This document shows, piece after piece, positions 29,501 through 43,700 of a stretch of 64,000 nt of DNA (the first letter of the stretch is position 1; each line of letters starts with the position of its first letter). A program made the position numbers and the translations under genes. Origin of the DNA: Rhabdophis nuchalis. Its lineage: Eukaryota; Chordata; Lepidosauria; Squamata; Natricidae. The notes beneath the pieces are model-generated. The model saw nothing but the letters and a program-made list of their open reading frames with translations. It was not told the DNA's origin and did not search any database. The DNA lies in contig CM077652.1 in the NCBI GenBank assembly GCA_039707465.1, positions 38,825,118 through 38,889,117 of the forward strand, in the 5' to 3' direction.

Positions 29501-32500
29501 ACTCGAAAGCTACAGTTAGTCCAGAATGCAGCTGCGCGGGTGATTACGGGAGCCTCTAGATGCTCCCATATAACACCGATCCTGCGTGAGCTGCACTGGC
29601 TTCCTGTGGTCTTTCGGGTGCGCTTCAAGGTTTTGACGACCATATTTAAAGCGCTCCATGCCTCGGGGCCTAGTTATATGCGAGACTGTCTCCTGCCCCA
29701 TACATCCCTTCGGCCGATCCGCTCCCACAGAGAGGGCCTTCTCAGGGTACCGTCAGCCGGGCAATGCCGACTGGCGACGCCTAGGGGAAGAACCTTCTCT
29801 GTGGTGGGCCCTGCCCTTTGGAACGACTTACCCCCTGAACTCCGCACCATCTCAGACCTCCGCCTCTTCCGCCAGTGTCTAAAGAGACATCTTTTTCAAC
29901 AATCCAGCCTAGCGTAACCTCCCGTTGGGGCTATTTTAGGTTTTAATTTGGATTTTAGCATAGGATTTGTAATTTAATATGTTTTTAAATTTTGTATTTT
30001 TGCTATTTTATATGTTTTTAATAATTCCTGTGCGCCGCCCTTGCTGCGTTTCATCTCCCGCAGCTCCTCGGTAAACCAAAGGGCCTGGGTGACTCGACGC
30101 TGCATGAGATGCCACAAGGGCGCGACTCGGTCCAAGGCCCCCGTGGCCGCACTATACCATGCGGCCACTAGATCCTCAGTCGAGTCACGTGGCAGGGACA
30201 CAGGTATTGGCCCAAGCTCCCTCTGGAACCTTTCACGGTCCATCAGGCGCCTGGGGCAGAACCAACTCGATGTCTCCGGTTCCGCCTCCCCGCGGTGGGG
30301 TGTGACGTTTGGAAAGTCCATCCGAAGGAGAGAGTGATCTGTCCATGACAAGGGTAAGATGACTAAATCCCCTGTTCCGAGATCACTTCTCCACTGTCCA
30401 GAGACAAAAATCAGATCCAGCGTGTGTCCTCCCTCGTGAGTGGGACCCTGAACTACTTGGGTCAGGTCCATGGCTGTCATGGAAGCAATGAACTCCCGGG
30501 CTGCCTCGGATGTTTCGCCCGCCGATGGCAGGTTAAAGTTCCCCATGACTTCTTTCACAATTTCAGGTGACAAGGTCCAGAAGAGCCTTTTCTCCTGCGG
30601 CTCCTGCCTTTTGAAATGTTGTACCTCCCAATGGGAGATCTGCACACATCCTTTTGACGATCTATAAGTGTATGCGGTGTTCAGGGAGGGGTAGCACCTC
30701 TGGTATAGGGGCATGTCCAAGATGGCGGCGCGCTTAGGTGCAGCGGCTTTGAGCTCCTGGTGTCACAGCAGACTTTTCCATCAAAAACTCGCTCTGAACC
30801 TACTGTGAATTATAGAGAAACAAACATATCAACTGATTGTGACACATCAGTTAAAGAAAAAAAAGGATTACTCAGATTTTTTAGGACAAGTAAGAAAAAC
30901 AAGTTTCAGGCAGAGAAATCCTCAAGAAGAAGCCTAGATCTGGGTAGTGGAGAATTTTTAAAACCCATGTTGTATCGTAAACAAAGCCTTGATGAAACAA
31001 TGATCGCAGATTCTTCATGAAGTTTATGTTCTGTAACGGTGGCACCATCATTATCTCTTGGGAATATACAAGGGGCAACTGCAAGAATTGAAATGAAGAA
31101 GCGGAGAGCATCACCCCTACCAGTAATTCCATCCTTTTCTGTTGGGAAAGCTGAGAGAAGAAGAAAAAATGCCAAGTGCGATTCCTCAAAGTTCATTGCA
31201 ACAAGAAATAAAAAAGAAAAAGAGATGTGCTCTTCTTCCACCAACTCCTAAAATGCCAAACAGATTTGAAGAAATGGATAATAAAAGACAAAGTACAATT
31301 TTTTTAAAAAAATCATATTTATATCCCGTCCTTCTCCACAAAGGACCCAGGGCGGTAATTGATCCTTTTCAACTGTCATTTGTCAGCCATTTTATTTTAT
31401 TTTATTTTATTATTTTATTCAAATTTATATCCCGCCCTTCTCCTAAAAAAGGGCACAGGAAAATTAAAAACAATACAAATATACAAAATACCGTTAATTA
31501 AAAACCAATTAAACCCATACCCTGTGCTAAAACCAATATAAAATTCCCTAATTAAAATTTATAACTAAAGCAATCAGGAACAATCAGGACAGTTTCAACT
31601 GTCATTTGTCGGCCTTTTTGTTTGCCTGGAGAGATTCCTGTTGTGGCTGTCATTGCTGTCTGTATTCCACCTGGTGCAGGTGTTGGCACGGCGCTCAAAC
31701 CAATTTCATTGTAATTTTATTACAATATTACAATGACAATAAAGATTATTATTATTATTATATAATGTCACCTCCTGGGAGGTGACACGAGGCTGGCTCC
31801 AGGAAATAGTGAACGCTTCTTTGAGTGAGGGCTTCTTGCCTGCCGCCTTGAAAGAGACATTTCTTTCAAGGCGGCAGGCAAGAAGCCCTCACTCAAAGGC
31901 CTCACCACCATCAGAGGCGGTGGTGAAGCCCCTCCTCAAGAAGCCTTCCCTGGACCCAGCAGTGTTAAGTAATTATCGTCCGGTCTCCAACCTTCACTTT
32001 CTTGCGAAGGTTGTTGAGAGTGTGGTGGCACAACAGTTCCCTCAACACCTGGAGGAAACTGCTTATCTAGACCCGCACCAGTCCGGCTTCCGCCCCGGGC
32101 ACAACACGGAGACAGCATTGGGCGCGTTGGTAGATGATCTCTGGAGGACCAGAGATAGGGGTTATTCCTCTATCCTGGTTCTGTTAGACCTCTCAGCGGC
32201 TTTTGATACCATCGACCATGGTATCCTATTGCACCGACTGGGGAGGTTGGGAGTGGGAGGCACTGTTTTACAGTGGTTCTCCTCCTACCTCTCCGGTCGG
32301 TCGCAATTTGTACTAACAGGAGGGCAAAGGTCGGCGTCGAGGCCCCTAACGTATGGGGTGCCTGAGGGGTCGGTCCTCTCGCCCCTCCTGTTTAACATCT
32401 ACATGAAGCTGCTGGGTGAGATCATCCATGGTTGCGGGTTAGAGTATCACCTGTACGCTGATGATACTCAGCTGTACATATCTACCCCCAACCACCCCAA

Positions 32501-33542
32501 CGATGCTGTCGAAGTGATGTCCCGGTGTGTGGAGGCCGTACGGCTCTGGATGGGAAGTAACAAACTCCGGCTCAACCCGTCCAAGTCCGAGTGGCTGTGG
32601 TTTCCGGCGTCCCAGCATAGCCAGCTAATTCCATCGCTGGTTATCGTGAGCGAGTCAATGGCCCCCGTGGAAAGGGCTCGCAACTTAGGCATCCTCCTGG
32701 ATTTGCGGCTGTCCCTGGATGACCAGGTGGCGGCCGTGACCAGGGGGGCCTTTTACCAGGTTCGTCTGGTACGCCAGTTGCGTCCCTTTCTGGACCGCCC
32801 TCCGCACAGTCACTCAAGCACTTGTGACATCCCGCCTTGACTATTGCAACGCTCTCTACATGGGGCTCCCCTTGAGGTGCATCCGGAGGCTCGAGTTAGT
32901 CCAGAACGCGGCCGCGCGGGGGATTTTGGGAACATCTCGAAGTTCCCATGTAACACCTCTCCTGCGCGAGCTGCACTGGCTACCAGTGGCCTTCCAGGTG
33001 CGCTTCAAGGTGCTTGTTACCATCTTTAAATCGCTCCATGACTCCGGGCCTAGTTATTTGCGGGATCACCTCCTGCCACATACCTCCCACCGACCAATTC
33101 GCTCCCACAGAGAGGGCCTCCTCCGGGTGCCGACAGCCAGTCAATGCCGGCTGGCGACGCCCAGGAATAGGGCCTTCTCTGTGGCAGGGCCCGCCCTCTG
33201 GAACGACCCCGAACTTCGTACTATCACGGACCTTCCCCTCTTCCGCCACTCACTTAAGACACATCTTTTTCAGCAAGCTGGACTGGCATAGAATTTAAAT
33301 CTTGGAACGACAGAGCGTCAGCTAAGTTAGATAGCTTTTAATGGGAATTTTAGCACAGGTTTATTATTTAATTTCTTTTTAACTTTGTATATTTGTTATT
33401 TATTACTGTTTAGATTTTAATGTCCTGTGCACTGCCCAGAGTCCGTCTCGACGGAGATTGGTGCGGTTTATAAATTGAATTAAAAAATAAATAAATAAAT
33501 AAATAAATAATAAATAATAAATAAATAAAGAATGAACAATAA

Positions 33543-33624
<82 letters not shown>

Positions 33625-36600
33625 TGTGTCCTTTCAGGGTAGCTTGTCTACCTTTGGCTTAGGCACCCACAATGACGAACCCAGATGAAGTAAAGGACAA
33701 GTTTTATGAAGATCTCGATGCCCTACGTTCATCCGTGAAGTGCACCAATAGGCTGATTCTATTTGGCAACTTCAATGCGAGATGAGGATCTAATCACTCT
33801 GCCTGGGATGGTGTCAGGTCTGCTTCTAACAATAACCAAGAAAGAATCCACTCAAGTCCATTTGAAAAGAATTAAGAATACTTTTACTGGTTATGAAAAG
33901 AACAGCATCGATGTAAAGCAAGGTCTGAAGCTTTTATCCGTGAAAGCATACATATCAATATATGTCCAACTCCCTTTGCCCAATAACCCCCACCCCATTG
34001 TCCAATGCGCAAACCCCTTAGGTGTCATGTGGGTTGAATCTTCAGAAGCATCATCAGGATGGCATGCAAGACCGTTGACCTTGACCACCGCACGGCCCCA
34101 GCCACTGGTATGCGAAGTAGATGGCGAGAACATACTCCTTTCTCCAAATCTCCCTCCAGCACCATACAGTCCCATGCCCAAATACCAAAGCCCCTCCCTC
34201 CCCGATTCAGTGGCAGCCGAAGCAAGCAGTAAAGCGGAGGCTGACAGATGGCGTCGTTGGAAAAAATGGAATTGGCAAATGTAACTACAATGGCCTATAA
34301 TAGTGATGGCGAACCTTTTTGGCACCAAGTGCCCAAACCAGAATGACCGCAAACCCAGACTAGCTGGCCAGCACGTGCATGTGTTTTTTAGTCATTTTCA
34401 GGCCATTTTAAAGGGTGGGTTTTGGGCTGTTTTGGGGCCATTTTTCAGGTCAATTTCAGACAGTTTTCAGGCAGTTTATTCCGGTGTGGAATAAGCCTTG
34501 CTACAAAGCTCAAAGTCTACCGAGCAGTAGTGCTAACTATCCTGATGTATGCCAGTGAGACTGTATACAAGAGGCACACTAGGCAATTGAACCACAAGGT
34601 GCCAGACACAGAAATCCTCTCCAGAGCAGGCCTGCCATCAGTTCACATCCTGATGATGAAAGCTCAGACTGTCATGCCATGTTGCAAGGATCGATCAACA
34701 TGGCGCATACTGATCTATTAAGGCTGCCAGACATCTGAGGACAGAAGAACAACCATAGCACAAGAGAAGCGAGCACTCCGCAAAGCTAGAGCTGCAAATG
34801 CTGCAACAATGGTGTCCACACATGTCTGTGTGACATGTTGAAGAATATTTCATGCCCGTATAGGCTTTACCAGCCACCTGCAGACATATCGTCGGCAGCC
34901 AACAACCTGATCGATGTCAAGATCCTCTTCGAACCTTCTGGATTTATTTATTTTTATTTTATTAAATTTATACCCCGCCCTTCTCCTTGTTAGGACCCAG
35001 GGCGGCGCACAGGCATCTTAAAAACGCAAAATAAAATAAATATCAATTAAAATGTAATTAAATTCATTAACCCGTGCTAAAAACCCAATATTAAAAACCC
35101 TACCAAATTACAAATTTCCTTAAAAAGTCAGAAACGGGGGGCTATCCTAGGCCGGCTTGTTGGAATAAGTACGTCTTAAGACATTGGCGGAAGAGGCGGA
35201 GGTCCAAGATTGTGCGAAGGTCGGGGGGTAGGTCGTTCCAGAGGGCCGGGCCCACCACAGAGAAGGCCCTTCCTCTGGGTGTCGCCAACCGGCATTGCCC
35301 GGCCGACGGCACCCGAAGAAGACCCTCTCTGTGGGAGCGGATCGGGCGAAGGGATGTATGGGGCAGGAGGCGGTCTCGTATATAGCTAGGCCCCGAGCCA
35401 TGGAGCGATTTAAAGATGGTCATCAGTACCTTGAAGCGCACTCGAAAGGCCACAGGCAGCCAGTGCAGCTCGCGCAGGAGAGGTGTTACGTGGGTTTGCC
35501 TTGGGGCACCCATAATCACCCGCGCGGCCGCATTCTGTACTAACTGTAGCTTTCGAGTGCACCTCAAGGGAAGCCCCATGTAGAGAGCGTTACAGTAATC
35601 CAGCCGGGACGTCACAAGTGCTTGAGTGACTGTGCGAAGGGCTCCCTGGTCCAGTAAGGGGCGCAACTGGCGTATCGGACAGTCCCACAGGACCACTGTC
35701 GATGGAGGGTAGCTCATTCCGAATCCGAGTGATTTTCTCCTGCAGATAAATCCCAAATTCCTCTGCTCGCCCTTGCAAACGGGCTTCCCGCGGCCTCTGA
35801 TGAAGGAGGGAGCGGGTCACCCCAAACAGGGCGGTAGGGCGGTTATCTGCGGATGCAATAAGGGTGGCACAATACTCACGCTTGGCCACCCTTATCGCCA
35901 CTAAGTAAGCCCTAATATGGGTTCTCACTAGTGTTCGGTCGGCTTCGGAGCGAGAGGATCTCCATCTGCTCTCTAGGTGTCTCTTGTGGCGCTTCATCCC
36001 CCGAAGCTCCTCAGTAAACCAAGGAGCCTGGGTGATTCGCCCTGGGTCCTAACAAGGAGAAGGGCGGGGTATAAATTTAATAAACGCCGCAAGAGAGGCC
36101 GCAAGGGCGTGACTCGGTCCAAGGCCCCTGCAGCCGCACTTAACCATGCGGCCACTAGGTCCTCAGTCGAGTCGCGAGGCAGGGTCACAGGCATTGGCCC
36201 AAGCTCCCTCTGGAACCTTTCCGGGTCCATTAGAAGCCTGGGGCGGAACCATATAGGAGTATCCGGTTCTGCCTCCCCGCGGTGAGGTGAAGCGATTGGA
36301 AAGTCCAGCCGAAGGAGAGCGTGATCTGTCAATGACAAGGGAGTGATGACTAGATCCCCTATTCCCAGATCACAGCTCCACTGTCCCGAGACAAAGATCA
36401 GATCCAGCGTGTTTCCCCCCTCGTGAGTAGGGCCTAAAACTACCTGGGTCAGGTCCATGGCCGTCATGGAGGCCATGAACTCCCGAGCTGCTCCAGAGGC
36501 TTCGCCCGCCGACGGCAAGTTATAGTCCCCCATGACTACTAGTCTGGGGGCCTCAACTGCCGCCTCGGCTATCACCTCTAGGAGCTCGGGCAGGGCTGTT

Positions 36601-39600
36601 GTTGTATAGCGAGGAGCCAGGTATACAACTAACACGCCCAACTGCCTCCCTAGACCCCATCTTAATTATACTTTCACCACAAGACCTCTGGTGAAAGCAA
36701 GATGAAGGTAATATACTCCTCCTTTCCTTTCTTGGCTATGGGGTCTTTAATTTTCTCAGAGCTTGGTTGTTTTCTTGTAGATATTTCATTACCAAATTAG
36801 ATAACATCATCGGTGCTTTAAGAAGGGGCGGGGCTGACACTGCGACGATACGCCATGCAATCTTGAAGCTCCAGGATTGCCGTCGATATCTCTGCCGCTG
36901 GACGGTCGTTTTGGACCTAAACTATCCCACAGAGACCGTGATAGAGAAGGGCACATCCTGCTGATCTCAGGGACACCGCAAAGTTCATGATTGATCCAGG
37001 AGAAGCTCTTTTTTTCCGGTGACAGAGAAGCATCTTTATCTGCAGAAGCTCCAGAACGGAAGAAAAGCAGGAGAGAGAGTGTGCCGAATTGGTGAGATAA
37101 ATTTTACTGTTAGAGAAGAGAATACGCAAGAAGATCGAAAGTGAAGTTAAAATTGAAGACAGAAGACATTAAGTGGCGAGATTAAGCCTGAGTTAAATTT
37201 AGTGTGTTATTTTTCTTTAATCTTTTTATTGATGGATTTTTTACAAATGCTTCTTATTTTTTAAAGTGGACTGGGGTTTTTTTCTATTTTGCCCTTTTTT
37301 TCAATACTTATTGATTAAGACTTTCTTTCTTTTTCTTTTTTCAATACTCTATAGCATTTTCTCTTTAAGAATTTTTCTTTCCCCCTCCTTAAATTTGGAT
37401 TATAAAGAGGGAAGCAAAAGTAGACAAAAAGAAGTAACACTGCCATGTAGAGGCTTGGAGGCTTGGAAACATTGTTTTTCTTTTCTTCCTTTGAGCACTT
37501 GATCCACATTTCAAGGTCTCTGAACTTGTTTATTGAAAATGATAAACAATGAGCATGGATTGTTTATATAGGTGCTCTTCCAGGGTACTATCAGTAGCTG
37601 GACTGATTTGAAAAGAAAGCGTGACTTGAAAGAGAAAAGAATGAAGTGAACTTGTTGGAACCTAATAAAAAAGCCTTGGATGCTATATAGTGGCAATTGT
37701 TTACTATTTGGAGGAAAAGACCAATACAGTGATGTCGCAGCACGAAAAAGAAAAGGAACTGACATTGCAGACGATTATGCAAAAAATACAAGTAAAAATA
37801 GAGATCATTGAAAAGAAAATGTATCTATTCACCAAACGATGATGAAATACGAGGACAGATTCCAAAATATTGAAGGAAAAGATGAACAAGGAGATAAGAA
37901 AATTGGAGATATTGATAGTAAATTGAGCGTGGTTGAAAAAGACAAGAGTGGAATATTGGAATGGGAGAGCGACAGACTAGACTTTTACCTTAGATTGCAG
38001 AATATAGAAGAAGAAAAGGAAGAAAACTTGGCAGAAGTAACGATAGAAATTCTGGCAGAAGCATTGGTGATAACCAAAGGGAAGTTGATGGAAGGAGCTG
38101 ATGAGGGGTTTCGAGCCTTTACAAGATATGCAGTGGAAAACAAGTTGCCAAGAGAAGACTGTACAAGATCTACTAAGAAAGCAATTAGAACACAAATACT
38201 ACAAATGGCAAGAGATATAAGATTGCACTACTGTTGGATAGATACAGGATGATGTAATGAAATGCTATATAAAAATTAAGTTAAACTTTGTTAAATTTGG
38301 AATATTACACATAGAATATAGTAATAATAGTTGTAGTCAAAAAATTGATTAACAATGATAATGTATATATATATATATATATACTGGATTGATTATATGA
38401 AACTTTATATAAATTATAAGTGAGGACTATGGAGAGGATGCACAAAGGTTTTGTAATCAAAGATAGTACGACCACAATTGGGGCCAGAACGTCCACCTCT
38501 AAGCAGTGTGGCTGTCAGCACTGTCTGGTTCAACTTGGTGCCTCACAGACATCTTGCAATCAAATTTTGGAAGGGGGAAGAAGGGGGGGATGATGAGCTC
38601 TGGTTGGTTGAAATGGACTGGTCATGGGGGGACGGATGGGCTGTGGACAAACCTACATCTTTTTTTAATTTAGTGAGCGTGAGATATTTCAGAGCTGGTT
38701 TGACTTTACTGCAACCAACGCCTTTAATAAAATAATTATTTGCTTTAACCAAATGGAGTCGAGGGTCTTTGTTTCCTAAAGGATTGGATTGGGGCAGGTC
38801 TGACAATGGTTGTTAAGTGAGTCATCATGTGACTGCATGATTTTACAACCTTTTTTTGCTGTTGTTTTTAAGTGCTTCATCCATTGATTTAGTTTGTCAG
38901 AAGCCAACTGGGAAGGTTGCAAATAGGGATCACATGACCCAGGGACGCTGCAACCATTGGTTATTTGCCAAGGGCCGCTATGATCATATGATTACAGGAT
39001 GCTGCATTCATTGTAAGTGCATTGACCGGTTATAAGTTACTAATTTCAGCACCATTGTAACTGAATAGTCACTGATTGTATAGTCATAAGTGGAAAACTA
39101 ACTGTGTATAAATCAAACAAATTGATGGATGAATAAAATTCAGATTCTCTAGTTCTGTAGATATGTACATGCCCTATTGATTTCTTATTCAGATAAGTGC
39201 TATTGCTATTGCTATTGCTATTTATGAATTCTGGGCTACTTCCACTCACCTAGCCCCACACATGATGGTTGTTGAGGGGGAAATGAGAGAATAATGTAGG
39301 TTGCCGTGCATTCTTAGAGGAAAGCAAGATATAACTCTAACCAACTATCATGGCATTGTATGTCACTACTCTGAAGTGTCTTCTGTTTGGACAGGTGAGA
39401 GGCCACATCCAGGAGGCAAAGAAGACGATCTGCTTTGCTATAGGGAAGAATACGACTGAAGGGCTGAGTCACATGATGTGCATTGAGGGAACCGATGGTA
39501 GGCTGCTATGACTGTGAAGCCCCTTTTCTGCTTTCAAAGATTGGTTTATTGCATGCCAAAGAATCAGGGATCACAGCCAATCAGTTTTGCCCCTAGAATA

Positions 39601-40646
39601 GCTAGACCTACTAATAGATTATTTTTTTCTTTACTTTTAATTACTTGCACTCGGCCCCTGTATGCTTTGTTGCTTTGTACCTGTTTTGGCTGCTGCAAGT
39701 TTACAATCCAGTCCTCTAGGCAGACTTGGAAGAGATACCCTTTGAAACTCTGAAATACTTCTGCCAGGAAATACAGTCTAAGCCAGATGACTTTGTAGTT
39801 TGCCAGGTGGAGGCAGCTTCCTGCCTTTTAAGCAGTCATCTGCCGTTATGAGTTCTTTCCTTATACTCCTTTGTGCTTTTATCTGCTTTGTACCTAACTT
39901 ACAGACAGTGTCTGCGCATGGAACACTGGTTTATGAGCCAGGTTTAAGACAGCTTGGTTTTCAACCAATCCTTAGTGATAGTTCATGTATTCAGATAATA
40001 TTTTAAACAAACATAGTAGTGAAATGTACCTTGCTGGACTATATTCTGAAATTTTTGAAACTGCTGAATTACTGTTACTGCTTCTTAATAAAAATAACAT
40101 CTAATTCTTAACAGGTTGCAAAAGCCCGAAACCTTGTCGGTCAGAACTCGTAGTCCTTGAATATGGGTTGTACAGTGGAGAGCCAGCATCAAAAGTGCTT
40201 TTACAGCCTCTCACAGGTACAGAGATCTCTCCCCAGAATTAGCATAAAATTCCTCTTCTGCAATGCAAAAGAGACGCCACTGTTTATATCAACTCATAAA
40301 GCATTTACATGTCTGTTATCAAGTTGCCATGGTGAGGAAAGGAGGGGGAGCGCATTCCACGCATGCCTTTGGCTAGAGTCGGATCTCAGATTACTGCAAC
40401 AGACTTGTGAGGCGTGCACCTCGTTGGAGAATGTGATTTATGATACAGACTGAGGGGAGGGAAGAAATGGGGGCAAAGTTCAGCCATAATTTAAATGAAG
40501 TCAGATCTGACTGCAATGGGGTATTGCCAAAAAGGTGTTCCTAATAAATGACTGGATTTCTTTTGAAACTTGGTTCGAGACTCATTAATTAATTAGGGCA
40601 TCTTTTGGAAACCTGACACTTAGGCTTTTTGTGTAAGATTGTTTCC

Positions 40647-40715
<69 letters not shown>

Positions 40716-43700
40716 CTTTATTGTCATTGTAAAAATTACAATGAAATTGGTCATCTACTGATGACCTTGTGCAACAGCATGCATGTTTGTTTTAAGTACA
40801 GGAAGTTGTCTATATGCCATTTATCAACCTGTGACTTAAGACCATCTTCTGGAATCATTCAGTCATTGTTGGGATGATATAGAGCTCTCCTTGTTACTGT
40901 TATTTTGATGCAATAGCTGGATGATATTAGAAGCCACTAATGGTAAAACAACTTTCTCCTAGCATGGGGAAGTTTGGTGGTATGACAAATACAGTCCCAA
41001 AGGAAATACCACAATAGAAACACTTCCTTTAATTTTGTTTAGATTGCATTTTTCATTAAAATCCAATATATTTTATGGAACCCACCGTCAGGTAATCAAA
41101 GCTTTCATCTTGGCACTTTACAGTTTACAGTTTACAGTTTATTTGGATTTATATCCCGCCCTATCTCCCCGAAGGGACTCAGGGCGACTCACAGGCAAAT
41201 ATAAAACAATACAATAAATACAATACAGTGTTAAAATGAAATTAAATTAACTAGCCTGTGCTAAAATATAACTAAAAACTTTTAAAATCCCCTACCAAAT
41301 ACAGTTAAATTATTTCTCGGCTAAAATCTAGGCTAAAGTCTAAGCTAAAATCTAAAATCTAAGCTCTAAGCTAGGCCAGCTAGGTGAAAGAAGTGTGTTT
41401 TCAGTGAACGGCGAAAAAGGCGAAGGTCCGTGATGGTACAAAGTTCGGGGGGTGGGTCATTCCAGAGGGCCTGGCCTGCCACAGAGAAGACCCTCCCCCT
41501 GGGCTCCGCCCGCCGACATTGACTGGCAGACGGCACCCTGAGGAGGCCCTCCCTGTGGGAGCGGACCGGTCGAAGGGAGGTATGCGGTAGGAGACTGTCC
41601 CACAAATAACTAGGCCCTGTGCCATGGAGCATTTTAAAGATGGTGACCAGCACCTTGAAGCGCACCCGGAAAGCCACCGGCAGCCAGTGCAGCTCGCGCA
41701 GGAGGGGTGTTACGTGGGAGCATCGTGAGGCTCCCAAAATCTCCCACGCGGCCGCATTCTGGACCAACTGGAGCCTCCGGGTGCACCTCAAGGGGAGCCC
41801 CATGTAGAGAGCTTTGGGGGGCCCTATAGACCCTCCTTATTTTATAATGACATTTATTCATTATATTTAGTATTTGTTTACTATTTTGACTATTTTTAAT
41901 AAGGAAACATTAAAAACTGTAAGAACTTTTGGAATTCCCTGGTGTCAATTTCTGGAGTCTCAAGCTGTACTCCCGACCCTCTACAGAGGGTCAGCTTTTT
42001 TCCCCTTTACTCAGCTGCAGGCTGGAGCCATGGGGCTCTTGTACTCAGGTTTGATGCTAGACCATAGAGCAAAACAAAATGCCGTCTTATGTTAAATTTT
42101 TACTTTGTCAGCTTGCTAGACTGTCTGGCAGAAATCTTTCCTAGCACAATTTGCTAAGGAGTGAACTTGTCCCCTTTGGCAGACAAATCCATCCCTCCAC
42201 CTCTGAGCTTTAGTCTCTCTGCAATACTATAACCAGTTTTTGGAAAATCACTGAGCTAAGAAATCATAAGTCTCAGTCTGAGACAAAAGTTGCAATTCGT
42301 ATTTTTTTTCTCCTGGAATGTGCAGATAGGTCTGTACAATCAAGACTAGAAAACTGGCCCAACGCTAGCTTTTATACTACCATGTCCTAGAAAAAAGCAA
42401 GCAAATAAAGATATTTTTACTTATTCAGTGTGTACATGCTGTCATTCTAGTATCTGACCAACAAAGGCTTGACTAATATGTATATGTCATTAGGACCATT
42501 GTTACTTTTATTTATTTATTTGAATTTATTGGTAGCTCGAATCTAGTGGACTCTGGATAGTGTACAAAACTAGAAAAAAACCCTAAATGCTAAAAATTGA
42601 ATTGAAGACAAGCAGCTTCTCAGCTAACCACAGGCCAACTATCTACTAAAGGGTCTTGTTTTCTTTTATGGATTGTATCTTTTTATCACTTCACATCTAG
42701 AAGGACTTTTTAAAATGCATTCAATACTTAATACACACTTTCCAAAATGTAACATAATATAATTCTTTTGTAACATAATATAATTCTTCACCTATTCCTT
42801 TGAAATAATTATATGTGGAGCAGTTAACATTTAAACTTTTTTTTAAAATACATTTTTTTAACCACAGATTCATGTAATTCTGAAGCTTTCTAAAAATTCG
42901 CTGGTTAAGGAGATGAGTGGCATGTCACTTAAATAAATAAATGGTTTTCGCATTATTTTTCCATGTACCAACCAAGCCTACATAACCATAAACAAGGAAG
43001 GGTGTAAACTGTCAGGTTTCCAAAAGATGCCCTAATTAATTCATGAGCCAAGTTTCAAAAGAAATCCAATCATTTATTAGGAACCCCATTTTGGCATTAC
43101 CCCATTGCAATGAGATCTGATCTCATTTAAATTATGGATGAACTTTGCCCCTGTTTCTTCCCTCCCCTCAGTCTGTGTCATAAATCACATTCTCCAACGA
43201 GGTGCACGTCTCACAAGCCTACTATAGTAATCTGAGATCCGACTCCCCCACCCCCTTTCCTCACCATGGCAACTGGAAAGCAGATACAAATGCTTTATGA
43301 GTTGATACTAAGTTTCCCTGTTTGGAAACTTGTTTTCCTTGTACGTCTTTTTTCTTAGGAAGAACCCATCAGCTCCGGGTCCATTGCAGTGCCATCGGGC
43401 ACCCAGTTGTTGGGGACTTTACCTATAGCTTTAAGAAGGACAGTGCTCCATATCGGATGATGCTACATGCATATTATTTGTGCATTCCAACCAGCAAGGA
43501 GTTTATTGAAGTGAGCGCTCCAGACCCCTTTGTTCCCTCCTTCGACAGCAGTTGGGTCCCTCAGCATCTTATACATCATTTGGATGAGCTGATCCAGGAA
43601 TTGAAAGAGAAGGGCATTTGGGCGGGGGAGGAAGAAAAGCAGGAAGATCCATCTGCTGTCCCAAGTTGTGAGGTCACATCTGAAACGAAGACGAAAGAGA

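Larger units (their letters stand above)
23338..30037 (+). mobile_element. Near full-length L2-group LINE, interrupted by an L1
   Basis: Starts with the TGCGCATGCGC cap and GGTCGCGCT phrase shared with the 5' end of the L2 at 50200-54765. Continues through a GC-rich 5' UTR with tandem monomers, a purine-rich tract (24100-24290), the ORF start near 24672, the endonuclease part, an L1 insertion (25994-27948), the rest of the ORF and a 3' UTR ending near 30037. Without the L1 the element is about 4.7 kb. Defects: a stop at 24909 (agtag after WRK), a frame change before 25018, stops around 29002-29004 and a snap-back duplication at 29329-29381. Confidence 0.85.

Noticed and set aside
40629..40745. 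Poly-asparagine open frame
   Set aside because: It is the translation of an (AAT)n microsatellite.
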